A stretch of DNA of 64,000 nt, taken from positions 1 through 64,000 of the forward strand of contig JALORC010000072.1 in assembly GCA_025459175.1 (NCBI GenBank), in the 5' to 3' direction. Source of the DNA: Planctomycetota bacterium (GTDB taxonomy: Bacteria > Planctomycetota > UBA1135 > UBA2386). The notes beneath the pieces are model-generated. The model was given only the letters and a program-made list of their open reading frames with translations. It was not told the origin of the DNA and made no database searches. A program made the position numbers and the translations under genes. Positions 1-9,026 of this stretch are shown here, piece by piece. Each line of letters starts with the position of its first letter. Positions within the stretch are counted from its first letter, which is position 1.

Positions 1-1979
1 TGGAACAGCACGTCGGTCTTGACGAAGCTCGTCCAGGTGACGAGGCCCCACTCGTTGCGGCACGTCTTGAAGCCGCACGGGAACGGGAAGCAGAGGCCGA
101 ACAGGCAGCCGCGGCACCATTTGATGCCCGGGTACTCGACGAACAGGAACAGGCGTCCGCTCGGTCCGGTGAGCGCGTTCTCGACGTGCATCGTGAGCTG
201 GCCCTGGAACACGGCCGGCGTGACGCTGTGCACCACGAGCGTGCCCTCGGCTTCGCCGCCGAAGCGCTCTTCGATCAGCGTCAGCGTGCCACCGGCACCG
301 GCGCGCAGGCCGACGATGCCGACCCCCGCTTCGAGCGTGCCCTCGAGCTTCGCGTACGGCTCGATGCGGCTCACCATCGACAGCGGTTGCACGCTGGCGA
401 CCAGTTCGTAGCCGATCTCGCCGGCGACCCCGCCGCTCGCCGACACCGGGATCGGGCCGAGGAAGAACGTGCGCGTGTACTTCTTCTCCTTGCTGATGGA
501 GAACGGCGCGCTGGTGCTGAAGCCGAGCGGCCGGTGCAGGCTGTAGACCGTGAAACCGAGGCAGCGCACGTCGATGCCGAAGCTCGACTCCTCGCCTTCG
601 ACGGCGGTCGGGTCGACCGCCGGCACCACCTGGGCCCGGCCGTCGACGGTCAGGAAGTCGAAGCGGTTGCCGAACACCTCGGCGTCGAGCACGCCGCCGA
701 CGCTGGCGACCGCTCCGCGGCCGTCGAGCGACGCCAGCGCGTCGAACGCGTAGCCGACGCCGAACTTGTCGCTGCCCCAGCGGTTGACGGCGGCCGCCTC
801 GAACGCGAGCGGGCGATCGGGTGCGAAGCTCTCCTGGCCGGGCAGCACCACGTAGAGCGGCAGTTCGATCGAGTTGTCGGTCGGGTCGGTGTCGACGAAC
901 GCCGGGTCCTGGGAGCGCACGTCGACGACGATCGAGAAGCGCAGCAGACTGAGCCGCGCCTCGACGAAGAAGTTCTCGAGCGCCACGATCGCCTCCTGGG
1001 TCAGGTCCGGCGGCGGGATCGGCGGGCCCGCGACCAGGTGCTCGAGGATCATGATCATCACGCCGGCGAGGCGCCCCGGCAGGTAGACGTCGAGGTGCGA
1101 GCTGTTGGCGCCGTGTTCGGCGATGTCGAGCGTGGTCGCGGACTCGGTCGCCGCCAGAGGCACGACGTCACCCAGCGTGAGCCACTGGGCGGGACCCTGC
1201 AGGCCATAGACGTCGACGTAGCGTTGCCGCGCGGAGTCCCACAGGTAGAGCGGCAGGTCGTGCACGTCGGCCCCGGCGGGTCGATCGAGCCGGCGGATGC
1301 GCAGCTTGACGAACGCTTCGACCGGGGTCGGTGCGAGCGTGCCTTCGACGCCGATCGTCAGGTTGGCGCCGAGATCGGCGTTCTGCTCGCCGATGTCGCT
1401 CGGCGCCGAGTCGAGCAGCAGCGACTGCTGGTCGAGCGTGCCCGCACGCAGCACGAGGTTCGGCGCGGCGAGCGGCTGCAGGGTCGCGGCCACTTCGGCG
1501 GTGTTGTCGTCCTCCTTGGTCTCGGCGATCAGACTCTGCGGATCGATCGCCGCCAGCAGCACGTAGGTGCCCGCCGGATCCAGGCTGGTCGGCACCTCGA
1601 TCGTCGACCGGTAGTCGGCGACGCCGGGCGTGACCTGCGGGAACGTCGTGCTGCCGAGATAGAACTGCCGCACCTGCTTCTGTTGGGCGGCGACGTCGTC
1701 GACGTTCTGCGCCCAGAACGACACGGTGACGTCCGGCGCGGTCTCGTTGGTCCGGATCGTCGTGACCAGTTCGAGCGGGAAGCCGACCCGCGGCGAAGCG
1801 CTCGTCACCTGCACCGCGGTCGCGGTGAGGTTTAGGGTCGCCGGCTGCACGGCGGCCCCGTCGCGCGACGAGCGATGGCACGCCGGCAGCAACAGCGCCA
1901 GTCCGGCCAGCAGGTGGCCCGAAGGCAGGCGGAACGGGGATCGCTGCCATTGCGGCCGCGGGGAGAAGGACACCGGCAT
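1..1979 (-). CDS. Exported lipoprotein with CARDB-like domain (3' end cut by window)
   Basis: Unknown function; 659 residues are visible and the C-terminus lies beyond the left edge. The ATG at 1979 follows a clear ribosome binding site (GGAGGT, 1984-1989). The N-terminus has a hydrophobic stretch (residues 22-32) ending in LLPAC, so Cys34 is the likely lipidation site. Residues about 45-150 look like a CARDB-type adhesion domain: extended beta pattern, then LDPAGTY and the ETKEDDN motif typical of that family. The rest is beta-rich with no recognised catalytic motif. A cluster of five Cys lies around residues 623-642 (nt 50-118). I infer a surface-exposed structural or adhesion protein. The long opposite-strand reading frame (186-1835) is rich in Arg/His/Asp, has no domain, and is a shadow. 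Confidence 0.8.
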   Translation of the reverse strand, partial: MPVSFSPRPQWQRSPFRLPSGHLLAGLALLLPACHRSSRDGAAVQPATLNLTATAVQVTSASPRVGFPLELVTTIRTNETAPDVTVSFWAQNVDDVAAQQKQVRQFYLGSTTFPQVTPGVADYRSTIEVPTSLDPAGTYVLLAAIDPQSLIAETKEDDNTAEVAATLQPLAAPNLVLRAGTLDQQSLLLDSAPSDIGEQNADLGANLTIGVEGTLAPTPVEAFVKLRIRRLDRPAGADVHDLPLYLWDSARQRYVDVYGLQGPAQWLTLGDVVPLAATESATTLDIAEHGANSSHLDVYLPGRLAGVMIMILEHLVAGPPIPPPDLTQEAIVALENFFVEARLSLLRFSIVVDVRSQDPAFVDTDPTDNSIELPLYVVLPGQESFAPDRPLAFEAAAVNRWGSDKFGVGYAFDALASLDGRGAVASVGGVLDAEVFGNRFDFLTVDGRAQVVPAVDPTAVEGEESSFGIDVRCLGFTVYSLHRPLGFSTSAPFSISKEKKYTRTFFLGPIPVSASGGVAGEIGYELVASVQPLSMVSRIEPYAKLEGTLEAGVGIVGLRAGAGGTLTLIEERFGGEAEGTLVVHSVTPAVFQGQLTMHVENALTGPSGRLFLFVEYPGIKWCRGCLFGLCFPFPCGFKTCRNEWGLVTWTSFVKTDVLF

Positions 1980-1983
1980 GGAC

Positions 1984-1989
1984 ACCTCC
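1984..1989 (-). promoter_or_regulatory. Ribosome binding site GGAGGT
   Basis: Four bases upstream of the ATG at 1979 on the minus strand. Most genes in the window have no such site; this one fixes the start of the truncated lipoprotein gene. Confidence 0.6.
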
Positions 1990-2155
1990 GTTCGGGTTCT
2001 CTGGGGGAACGGTGGTATTGGAAGCCACGGCGGAGCTTCACCCCATGCGCCGAAGACCCCGTGCCGGCGTGCCAATGGGCGCGTATGCGTCTGCCCCGTT
2101 CGGCCCGTGTCGCTCGGTGGCCACTTCGGGGTGGTGGTGGACTCCGCCGCGCCGG

Positions 2156-2548
2156 TCATGCACCCGGCGCCGCGACCACCAACCCGCCAGCCGCCGCCGC
2201 AGTTCGCATGCGCTCGTCGTACGTCACCAGCACGGTCAGATCGTTCCCGAGCTGCAACGCGGTCGCCAGGTGAATGGCATCAAGGCTCCGGAGCGGCATC
2301 GCCTCGAGGCCTGCAGCGCGGTCGAGAACAGCGTCGTCGATCGCGACCTGAACGAGCCCGGCGAGCACTTCCGCAGCTCGTGCCTCGGCCTCGCCGCCGT
2401 GTGGGCGCACCGCCCGAGCCACTTCGACACGCGCCAGGGCACTGACGATACGAATCGGGTGCGCCCGCAGGAACTTCCGCAGCGACGCCGATTCCTCTTC
2501 ACGAACGACCAGCTTCACGATGGCCGACGAGTCGAGGTACGCGACCAT
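2156..2548 (-). CDS. vapC: VapC-like PIN-domain ribonuclease toxin
   Basis: A 130-residue PIN-domain protein, the usual size for VapC toxins, which are Mg-dependent endoribonucleases held inactive by their cognate antitoxin. The acidic active-site set is visible: Asp6 in AYLDSSAIVKL, Glu42 in LARVEVARA, Asp90 in SLDAIHLATA, and Asp111 in TYDER. Its ATG overlaps the stop of the upstream antitoxin gene by one base (TGATG), the coupling expected of a toxin-antitoxin operon. No truncation is seen, so the toxin is probably functional. The target RNA cannot be told from sequence. Confidence 0.92.
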   Translation of the reverse strand: MVAYLDSSAIVKLVVREEESASLRKFLRAHPIRIVSALARVEVARAVRPHGGEAEARAAEVLAGLVQVAIDDAVLDRAAGLEAMPLRSLDAIHLATALQLGNDLTVLVTYDERMRTAAAAGGLVVAAPGA

Positions 2549-2823
2549 CAGCGTTCCCCGTCCCGTTGCGCCGCCAGTGCCTTGCTCGGCGAGGTTGCTC
2601 CCCTGGTCGGCCGCAGTGGCGGCCCCAACTCCAGCAGGTCTCCCCGCGCAGCCACGGCGCGGCCCGCTGCAACCAGTTGGTCGACCACGCTGCCGCCCGG
2701 AATCGGCACGAGCAGCGCGATCGCCCGGCCGCGGTCGGTCACTTGCAGGGAATGCCCGGACTGCACCAGGCGGAGGTAGCGAGACGCGTGTTGTCGAAGC
2801 TCACGAAGGCCGATGGACCGCAT
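2548..2823 (-). CDS. Phd/YefM-type antitoxin of the VapC pair
   Basis: A 91-residue protein beginning MRSIGLRELRQHASRYL, the Phd/YefM N-terminal DNA-binding fold signature (IGLRELRQ...). It should bind and neutralise the toxin through its C-terminus and autorepress the operon. An upstream in-frame ATG exists at 2862, but its extra 13 residues do not resemble the family, so 2823 is chosen. The stop overlaps the toxin start by one base. The C-terminal half is poorly conserved, as is normal for these antitoxins. Confidence 0.88.
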   Translation of the reverse strand: MRSIGLRELRQHASRYLRLVQSGHSLQVTDRGRAIALLVPIPGGSVVDQLVAAGRAVAARGDLLELGPPLRPTRGATSPSKALAAQRDGER

Positions 2824-2861
2824 GGTGCCACTTGTAGCACATCGAAGCAGCCCGGGCGCCA

Positions 2862-3644
2862 TCAGCCGCCGAAGACCTTCTGCTGCAGGGTCGTGCAGGC
2901 AGCGCCGAACATCGCCGTCAGCTGCTGCATCGCCGCCGCCTGCTCGGCCGGCTCCTTGCCCGAGGCCTGGATCGCGGCAATGTCCGCCTGGAACCGCTCG
3001 GTGAGCGTCTGCTGCACGGCCGCGAACGTCTCCGGCGTCACGTGGATGTCGGTCAAGTCATAGTTGGCGGCAGGCCCATCGCCCCGGGCCTGCATCGCCT
3101 TCTCATTGGCGACATCCAGCTCGTAGGCGTCCAGGATGGCGCGGGCGTAGTCGTTCGTCGGCTGCTCGGACTGCAGCAGCGCGACCAGAGCGAGCGCCGC
3201 ATCGGTGTGGTTCTGGCCGATCAGGATCCGGATCTTGGTCTCGCAGGCGGCCGCCCAGGTCGTGGAGCTGCGATCCAGCCCGTCGATCGCTTCGTCGAGG
3301 GCGACCAGCGCCGCGTGGTCGTCGCCGAGCACGTGGCTGACCTGGGCGAACACCACCATCGCGTTGCCGTGCGCCTGGCCGCTTTCTTCGCGGCCTGGAC
3401 CGAGCACCCACGCCAACAGCGTCTGGATCTCGCGCGCGGTAGCCATCGCCTCGGCGCTGCGGTCCTCGCTGTTCCAGACGTCGCTGGCGATGACTGCCCA
3501 GATCTCGACGGCGAGGTTGTAGACCTCGTTCAGCGGCGTGTGTTCCGACTCCTGCAAGCGTTGCCGCACTTCCCCGCGGTCGGCGTCGAGGGCGTCGCCG
3601 TGCGGCGCGAGTGCGGCAGCCAGACTCTTGATGTTGCGCATCAT
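2862..3644 (-). CDS. Helical hypothetical protein, TPR-like
   Basis: I do not recognise the family. The product (260 residues from the tandem Met at 3644/3641; an in-frame ATG at 3713 gives 283) has no signal peptide and looks all alpha-helical. Residues about 70-190 have spacing reminiscent of TPR pairs (AALVALDEAIDGL, ALALVALLQSEQP). The C-terminal ~60 residues read like an amphipathic coiled coil rich in Ala/Gln. It ends 38 bp before the antitoxin start on the same strand, so it may be co-transcribed with the toxin-antitoxin pair, but nothing shows a functional link. Confidence 0.7.
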   Translation of the reverse strand: MMRNIKSLAAALAPHGDALDADRGEVRQRLQESEHTPLNEVYNLAVEIWAVIASDVWNSEDRSAEAMATAREIQTLLAWVLGPGREESGQAHGNAMVVFAQVSHVLGDDHAALVALDEAIDGLDRSSTTWAAACETKIRILIGQNHTDAALALVALLQSEQPTNDYARAILDAYELDVANEKAMQARGDGPAANYDLTDIHVTPETFAAVQQTLTERFQADIAAIQASGKEPAEQAAAMQQLTAMFGAACTTLQQKVFGG

Positions 3645-4105
3645 GGGCGCGTTGTAGGGACGCGCCGGGGCAGAAACTACTGCTGGTGGATCGCAGCAGG
3701 AGAGACCGCGCAAGCGGCGTTGTGACGCGCCGGCCGACCAGGACTACGGATGCCGTCGGCGCGACGACGGGCGATCCTCACACGGTGAGCGGGAACGAGC
3801 TGATGGCCGTGCTCAACACCGACTGCGCCACCTACCTCGGATGGAATGGTGTCGTCGATCTGTATCGGGGAGGGTGAGGGTTGGCTCGACCGTGGGCAGC
3901 AATCGCGGCGCGCGAGGCGTGGTCGTGGTGGGCGCAGCTTCGGGAGCGATACCCGCTGCCGCCCGCCTGCGGCGTGCATTCGACGTATTGTCCCGTGAGC
4001 GAACCCAGGATTCGAAGCGCCGGATGTGGTAATCCCGCACGTCCGAAGCTGGGGGAGGCCGGGGAGAGCGATCTCAATGGCCCACCCGAAAGACCCGAAA
4101 GGCCC
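3645..4105. other. Intergenic, 461 bp, no convincing gene
   Basis: Separates the minus-strand helical gene from the plus-strand cREC gene, so it should carry promoters for both. Reading frames on both strands were checked; none shows a recognisable domain or a convincing start. A TTCGAATC motif near 4005-4020 resembles a tRNA T-loop but has no pairing arms. No clear -35/-10 pair or palindrome was found. Confidence 0.5.
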
Positions 4106-4405
4106 ATGCGCGTATTCCTCGACGACGAACGCCCAGTCCCTCCCGGTTGGCATGGGGTCCGCTGGCCGGAACAAGCCATCGCCTTGCTCGAACGCGGTGA
4201 GGTCGAAGAGCTCAGCCTGGACCACGACCTCGGCGACGATGCGCACGGCACGGGCTACGACGTCATCCTGTGGCTCGAGCGCGCCGTGGCAGAGCGCGGC
4301 TTCCGACCGCCGCGGCTCCATGTGCATTCGGCGAATCCGGCGGCCCGCGAGCGGATGCTGGCCGGCATCCGCGCCATCGAGCGACTGGCTGGCGGTCGGT
4401 CGTGA
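4106..4405 (+). CDS. Cyclic-phosphate processing receiver domain (cREC) protein
   Basis: A 99-residue single-domain protein. It has an acidic patch LDDERP (residues 5-10), the diagnostic SLDHDLG (37-43) and HSANP (74-78) near the end. This is the signature of the cREC family, receiver-like domains proposed by comparative genomics to process cyclic phosphate ends or cyclic nucleotides in RNA-repair and conflict systems. The ATG at 4106 is chosen because the upstream in-frame extension (to 3881) has no family similarity. No RNA ligase, kinase or CARF partner is adjacent. The next gene, a propeller protein, starts 38 bp downstream and has an alternative GTG at 4402 that overlaps this stop. Biochemical role is inference from the family. 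Confidence 0.8.
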   Translation: MRVFLDDERPVPPGWHGVRWPEQAIALLERGEVEELSLDHDLGDDAHGTGYDVILWLERAVAERGFRPPRLHVHSANPAARERMLAGIRAIERLAGGRS

Positions 4406-4443
4406 ACTTCCAGGCGCGGCAGTTCGCGGGTCGATACGCCGGC

Positions 4444-6897
4444 ATGGTCCGAACCCATGTCGTCCTGCGTGGCTGGTGGTCGGTTCTGGTGGCAATGCCG
4501 GCGATGCTCGCGGCCCAGTGCGACCCGCTGCCGGTGCCCACAGTTCCGTTCGCCGGTGGCTTCAGCTTCTGCGGGTCGGTGTGGGATCCCGATGGCGCCG
4601 GTCCTGCGGGTCCGGCGCTGGCGATCGCGGACCACGACTCGGAACCGATGCCAGGAGGAGCCATTCGCAGCGTCGACCTCGCGACCGGCGCGTGGTCCAG
4701 CCTGCCGGGAGAGTTCGATGTGCCTCCCTTCCGGATGGTCACGATGCCGAACGGGGACCTCGTCGTGGCTGGCCGGTTCACGACCATCGGCGGTGCGCCG
4801 ATCGCCAATCTCGCGCGTTGGAACGGCTCCGCCTGGCAGGGCATGGCCGCCGGCAGCAGCAATCTCGATCCGCAGTGCCTGTTGGCACTGCCGAACGGTG
4901 ACGTGGTCGTCGGCGGTTCGTTCCAGTCGATCGGCGGCGTTGCCGCGGCGAACATCGCGCGGTGGGATGGCACTGCGTGGCACGCGCTGGGCGGCGGCGT
5001 CGACCGGGAACCGCTCGCGTTGCTGACGACAAGCAACGGCGACCTGCTGGTCGGCGGTTGGTTCACGACGGCCGGCGGCATCGCCACCGGCGGGCTCGCG
5101 CGCTGGGACGGAACCAACTGGAACGTGGTCGACCCGAATGTGGTGGGTGTCTCGGCGCTCGTGCACGACAACTCCGGTGTGCTGCACGTGGCCTCGCAGA
5201 GCCAGGTGCTGCGCATCAACGCCGGAATCACCACGACGGTGGCGAGTTTCGCCGGCACCGTCGGAACCATCGCCTTCGACGGCAACGGGGACCTGCTCGT
5301 CGGGGGCCACTTCCAGAGCTTGTTCGCGCCACAGGTTGTCCTCGCCCGAAACCTGGCTCGGCGCAGCGGCACGAGCTGGTCGGCGATGCCCGGCCGGGGG
5401 CCAGATCTGATCAGCGGCTTCGTGCGGTTGCCCAGCGGGCAACTGGCGGTGCTCGGCTTCTTCGTGGACGACACGGGTCGCAGCAACGGCCTGCTGCGCT
5501 GGGACGGTGCGGCGTGGGGCGTCTTCGGTCGAGGCCTCGATGGCCCGGTTTCGGACATCCTCGTCGAGGCGAATGGCGACGCGATCGTCGGCGGCTGGTT
5601 TCGTTTCGCCGGCGGCGTCGACGTCGGGGGACTCGCGCGCTGGGACGGGCAGGCGTTCGCGCCGCTCGGCGGGGGCACCAACGGGCTCGTTGCCGCTCTG
5701 GCACGAGCGCTGAACGGGGACGTGCTGGTCGGCGGCAGTTTCACTGCGATCGGTGGCGTCGCCGCCAACTGCATCGCGCGGTGGGACGGCGCCAGTTGGA
5801 CGGCGCTACCGGGACTGGGGGCGAGTCCAGCCGCCTACATCGAGTCCATCGTGGTGCGGCCCAACGGAGAGCTCGTCGTCGGTGGCAAGTTCACGATCGG
5901 CAGCAGCCCGGCCAGCCAAGGCGTTGCCCGCTGGAACGGGGCCGCGTGGTCGCCCGTCGGCAACCTGGATCTCGACGTGCGCGAGCTCACCAGCACCGGC
6001 AACGGGGACTTGATCGCGATGGGCTTCTCCGCAGCCGCGGGATCGCAAGTGCAACGGTGGAACGGTTCGACGTGGACGCTTCTGAACAGCAGCTCCTTCA
6101 ATTCCCTGAACACGGTCTTGGCCCTGCCCAACGGCGACCTCTTGGTGGGTGGGGAGTTCGCTGCGTTCAGTGGGGTGGCGGCGCAGGGCCTCGCTCGGTG
6201 GAACGGCAGCGCGTGGTCGGACGGCGGCTTGCCACCGGGATCCAGAGTGACGACCTTGTCGATCATGCCCGACGGCGGCCTGCTGGCCGGCGGTTGGTTC
6301 GGCAGCGCTGCGACCAGCCCGCGGCTGCAGCGCTGGAACGGCAGCGCTTGGTCCCCGTACGGGCCGGCGCTCCAGAGCCGGGTGCTGGCGATGCACTGGC
6401 AGGCCGACGGCTCGCTGCTGCTGGGCACGGTGTTCGAGGGATTCGGTCCGCTCGGTGGGCCACTGCTGGAGCTGGCGCCGGCGTGCCCAGCCACCGGGAT
6501 CGCCTACGGTGCGGGCTGCGTCGGCAGCGGTGGTGCGAACGTGCTCGCGATCGAGACCTTGCCGTGGCTCGGCGGCACGTTCGCGGCGCGCAGCACCGGC
6601 CTGCCCGCGAACGGTCTGGTGCTGGCTGCCTACGGCTTCCAGTCGCTGCAGGTGCCGCTCGGTTCGTTGTCGTCGCTTGCGCTGCCCGGCTGCAACGGGC
6701 TGCTGCTGCCAGACTGGAGCGAGGTCGTCGTGCCGACCGCCGGCAGCGCGCGTTCGCAGCTCGCGGTGCCGACCTCAGCAGCGCTGGTCGGCGGGGTCTT
6801 CTTCCACCAACACGTCCCACTCGAGCTCGACCCGTCCGGCAATGTGACGGCGATCACCAGCTCGAACGCGCTGCGGCTGCAGATCGGCGCGCTGTAG
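4444..6897 (+). CDS. Secreted beta-propeller-repeat surface protein (paralog 1)
   Basis: 817 residues. Signal peptide MVRTHVVLRGWW...LAAQ (residues 1-25). Next come about 13 repeats of 45-50 residues with core LPNGDLLVGGxF and ARWNGxxWxxL. Each should form one four-stranded blade, giving one or two large propellers. The last ~135 residues are a separate beta domain (YGAGCVGSGG, LPWLGGTF, PLELDPSGN, ending LRLQIGAL) shared with the genes at 9286 and 12515. I infer an extracellular or surface-attached structural, binding or adhesion protein; no catalytic residues are seen. Alternative in-frame starts exist at 4402 (GTG) and 4270, but only 4444 gives a compact signal peptide. Confidence 0.88.
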   Translation: MVRTHVVLRGWWSVLVAMPAMLAAQCDPLPVPTVPFAGGFSFCGSVWDPDGAGPAGPALAIADHDSEPMPGGAIRSVDLATGAWSSLPGEFDVPPFRMVTMPNGDLVVAGRFTTIGGAPIANLARWNGSAWQGMAAGSSNLDPQCLLALPNGDVVVGGSFQSIGGVAAANIARWDGTAWHALGGGVDREPLALLTTSNGDLLVGGWFTTAGGIATGGLARWDGTNWNVVDPNVVGVSALVHDNSGVLHVASQSQVLRINAGITTTVASFAGTVGTIAFDGNGDLLVGGHFQSLFAPQVVLARNLARRSGTSWSAMPGRGPDLISGFVRLPSGQLAVLGFFVDDTGRSNGLLRWDGAAWGVFGRGLDGPVSDILVEANGDAIVGGWFRFAGGVDVGGLARWDGQAFAPLGGGTNGLVAALARALNGDVLVGGSFTAIGGVAANCIARWDGASWTALPGLGASPAAYIESIVVRPNGELVVGGKFTIGSSPASQGVARWNGAAWSPVGNLDLDVRELTSTGNGDLIAMGFSAAAGSQVQRWNGSTWTLLNSSSFNSLNTVLALPNGDLLVGGEFAAFSGVAAQGLARWNGSAWSDGGLPPGSRVTTLSIMPDGGLLAGGWFGSAATSPRLQRWNGSAWSPYGPALQSRVLAMHWQADGSLLLGTVFEGFGPLGGPLLELAPACPATGIAYGAGCVGSGGANVLAIETLPWLGGTFAARSTGLPANGLVLAAYGFQSLQVPLGSLSSLALPGCNGLLLPDWSEVVVPTAGSARSQLAVPTSAALVGGVFFHQHVPLELDPSGNVTAITSSNALRLQIGAL
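4732..6480 (+). repeat. Array of about 13 propeller-blade repeats (~141 bp period)
   Basis: In-gene repeats of 45-50 codons, each with an (L/M)PNGD(L/V)(V/L)VGG block followed by (A)RW(N/D)G(S/T)xW. Copies are diverged at the DNA level more than in the array at 9411-11400. Confidence 0.85.
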
Positions 6898-6986
6898 CCA
6901 GCTGCGCGGGGCGGAGCAATCGCCGACGCGTCACGCGCTGCGTTCGTCCAGAGCCGGGCAGGCTCGTGCCTTCGGGTCGCGGTAGG

Positions 6987-9026
6987 TCACCGGCGGCGGA
7001 GCGCGTCGATCTCTGCCTGCAGCACCTGCAGCTGCCGCTGGTAGCCCGTGTACCCCGAACGCTTCGCCAGCGTGCGCGCGAACCGCTCTTCGGTCTCGGC
7101 TTCGACCAACTTGCCCTGCTTGCAGAACAGCCGGCCGCGCAATACGCGGCAATCGACGTCGCCGGCTTTGACCTCGGTCGCGTCGTAGTAACCTCTGCAG
7201 CGATTCAGCTGCTGGCCGATCGCTATGCCCATCGTCGCGAAGCGCATCGCAGGCGCGTCGTTGCCGCGCAGGAAGTGCAGGCTGGCTATGTCCTCGAGCG
7301 TCGGCCAAAGGTCGGCGAAGTCATTGTTCTCCTTCTGCATCGTCGCCTCGTCGACCAGCAGCCAGCCTTCGGCGTCGAAACGGAACGCGTGCTTCGCCGA
7401 CGCGAGAGCGACCGACTGCTCGTAGTGCACGATCGCGTTGTCGAGCTGGCTGTGCTGGCGACACAGCTCGCCGTGCCACCGCTCGGCCTCGTGGGGCTCG
7501 AGTTCGAGGGTCTTCAGGAACGCGACCGCCGCGACCTCCCCGTCGCGACGCCACAAGGCGCAGGCCTTGCCGCGCCGCGCCTCCCACGTCTCGCCGCCAG
7601 CGATCGCGCGATCGAACGCAGCCAGGGCGCCGGCGTCGTCGCCGAGCTCGAGACGGCACGTGCCGACCTGTGTCCACGTGTCCGCGCGGTCGTGGCCGGC
7701 GGCGATCGCCTTCTCGTAGAGCTCGAGGGCACCCGCGTGGTCGTCGTCCAGCTGCCGCTTCCGCGCCGCCGCGAGGTCGTCGTCGCGCGCCGGATCGACC
7801 TCGCGCCACAGGCCGAGCTTGTTCTGCTTCGCCGCGGCTTCGAGCTCCTTCGCGCGGCGCAGGAACGTCAGGTAGTCGGCGAACGGCACTTCGATCTCTT
7901 CGCGCACAGCGATCAGGACGTACGCCGGGATGCAGCCGCGTTCGACGAGATGAAGGCCGAGATCGTGAGCATCGTCGGCGACGCGGACTTGGATCCACGT
8001 CGCCTTCGTCGGGCCCGGACCGGCGGCGTCGATGCGTACGAGCGGCGTCATCAGCGCCTTCGGATGTTCGGCGAACCACGCCGCCACCACGTCCTTCACG
8101 TCGTCGCTGGTCGGTGCGCGCAGGAAGCCGCGGCCGAGCAGCAGCCAGAGAACGTCCGGCCGCTGCTTGTCCGCGCCGAACGGGAACTGCCACTCGATCG
8201 AGTTCGCGGGCACGCCGGCCGCGGTCCGGTCGAACTCACCGGCGTTGCGACGATGCCGCCAGATGCACTTCTCCAGGACCTCCTGCTCCTGCTCGATGCG
8301 TCGCTCCAGCGAAAGCGTGTGCTGCGAGATCATGAAATCGACCGAAGACTGCGCGTCGTCCCCGACGACCGCGGCCGCGAGCGCGAGCAGCCGGTCGTCA
8401 GCGCCGTCGGGCAGGTAGAGCGCTTCACGCACTTCCTCGAGCAGCAGGGCCATCTCGGTCGGTGGCTCGGACGCACGGGCGACGTCTTTGCTGCGCCGTT
8501 CGACACGGGCCTTCAGCGCGCGCAACTGTTCGCGGCGCGCGCGCGCGGCCTCGAGACTCAGTGCTCGCAACGGCTGGTCAGCGCCGATCGGCAGACGGCC
8601 CGCGCCGGCGCATTCGATGCAAGGGAACCAGCGTCGGCCTTTGCAGCCACCGCACGGCTTCTCCTTGCCGTCGGGGCTGACGATCGTGGCCGAGCCGCTG
8701 CACGTCGGACAGGGATCGCGCTGGGTGCCGCTGCAGCTCGGGCACGGCATGTCGACGAACGGATCGAGCTGCTTCCCCGTGGCGCTGCACGACCGGCACG
8801 GGCTCTTGCGATCGGTGCAGAGGCCACACGGCACCGGCTTTCGCTCACAGCGAGGGCAAGGCACGAGCTTCTGGCCCGCACACGCGCCGCAGGCCGCCGG
8901 CGCGGGCACGTCCCAGACGAGCTTGCCGGCGGCATCCAGCTTCATGCTGAATGGCAGGATGTCGGCCAGCTCCTGCGCGGGCACGGCGGCGAGTGCGACG
9001 AGTAGAACGAGCAGCAAGTGGCGCAT
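6987..9026 (-). CDS. Exported protein: eight CxxC motifs, nuclease-like segment, TPR repeats
   Basis: 679 residues from the ATG at 9026 (MRHLLLVLLVALAAVPAQ signal peptide). Residues 46-139 carry eight CxxC motifs (46-49, 57-60, 67-70, 77-80, 95-98, 106-109, 125-128, 136-139), several as CxxCxG. This resembles a doubled DnaJ zinc-finger region but has no J domain. Residues 150-260 are helical. About 325-410 resembles the C-terminal part of staphylococcal-nuclease folds (WIQVRVADDAHDLG, YLTFLRRAKELEAAAK, LGLW), without an obvious complete catalytic set. About 415-660 are TPR repeats (ALELYEKAIAAG, ALAAFDRAIAGG). It may bind unfolded protein or zinc in the periplasm; function unknown. It is divergent from the propeller gene at 9286 and convergent with the one ending at 6897. 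A much longer in-frame reading extends to 11918 but is antisense to that propeller gene. Confidence 0.85.
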   Translation of the reverse strand: MRHLLLVLLVALAAVPAQELADILPFSMKLDAAGKLVWDVPAPAACGACAGQKLVPCPRCERKPVPCGLCTDRKSPCRSCSATGKQLDPFVDMPCPSCSGTQRDPCPTCSGSATIVSPDGKEKPCGGCKGRRWFPCIECAGAGRLPIGADQPLRALSLEAARARREQLRALKARVERRSKDVARASEPPTEMALLLEEVREALYLPDGADDRLLALAAAVVGDDAQSSVDFMISQHTLSLERRIEQEQEVLEKCIWRHRRNAGEFDRTAAGVPANSIEWQFPFGADKQRPDVLWLLLGRGFLRAPTSDDVKDVVAAWFAEHPKALMTPLVRIDAAGPGPTKATWIQVRVADDAHDLGLHLVERGCIPAYVLIAVREEIEVPFADYLTFLRRAKELEAAAKQNKLGLWREVDPARDDDLAAARKRQLDDDHAGALELYEKAIAAGHDRADTWTQVGTCRLELGDDAGALAAFDRAIAGGETWEARRGKACALWRRDGEVAAVAFLKTLELEPHEAERWHGELCRQHSQLDNAIVHYEQSVALASAKHAFRFDAEGWLLVDEATMQKENNDFADLWPTLEDIASLHFLRGNDAPAMRFATMGIAIGQQLNRCRGYYDATEVKAGDVDCRVLRGRLFCKQGKLVEAETEERFARTLAKRSGYTGYQRQLQVLQAEIDALRRR

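Noticed and set aside
4000-4025. tRNA T-loop-like motif
   Set aside because: A TTCGAATC-like string is present but flanking bases do not pair and no acceptor or anticodon arm is found.
4962-9005. Long plus-strand frame (1,347 residues)
   Set aside because: Rich in Arg and Gly, no domain; spans the propeller gene and the opposite-strand CxxC gene in wrong frames.
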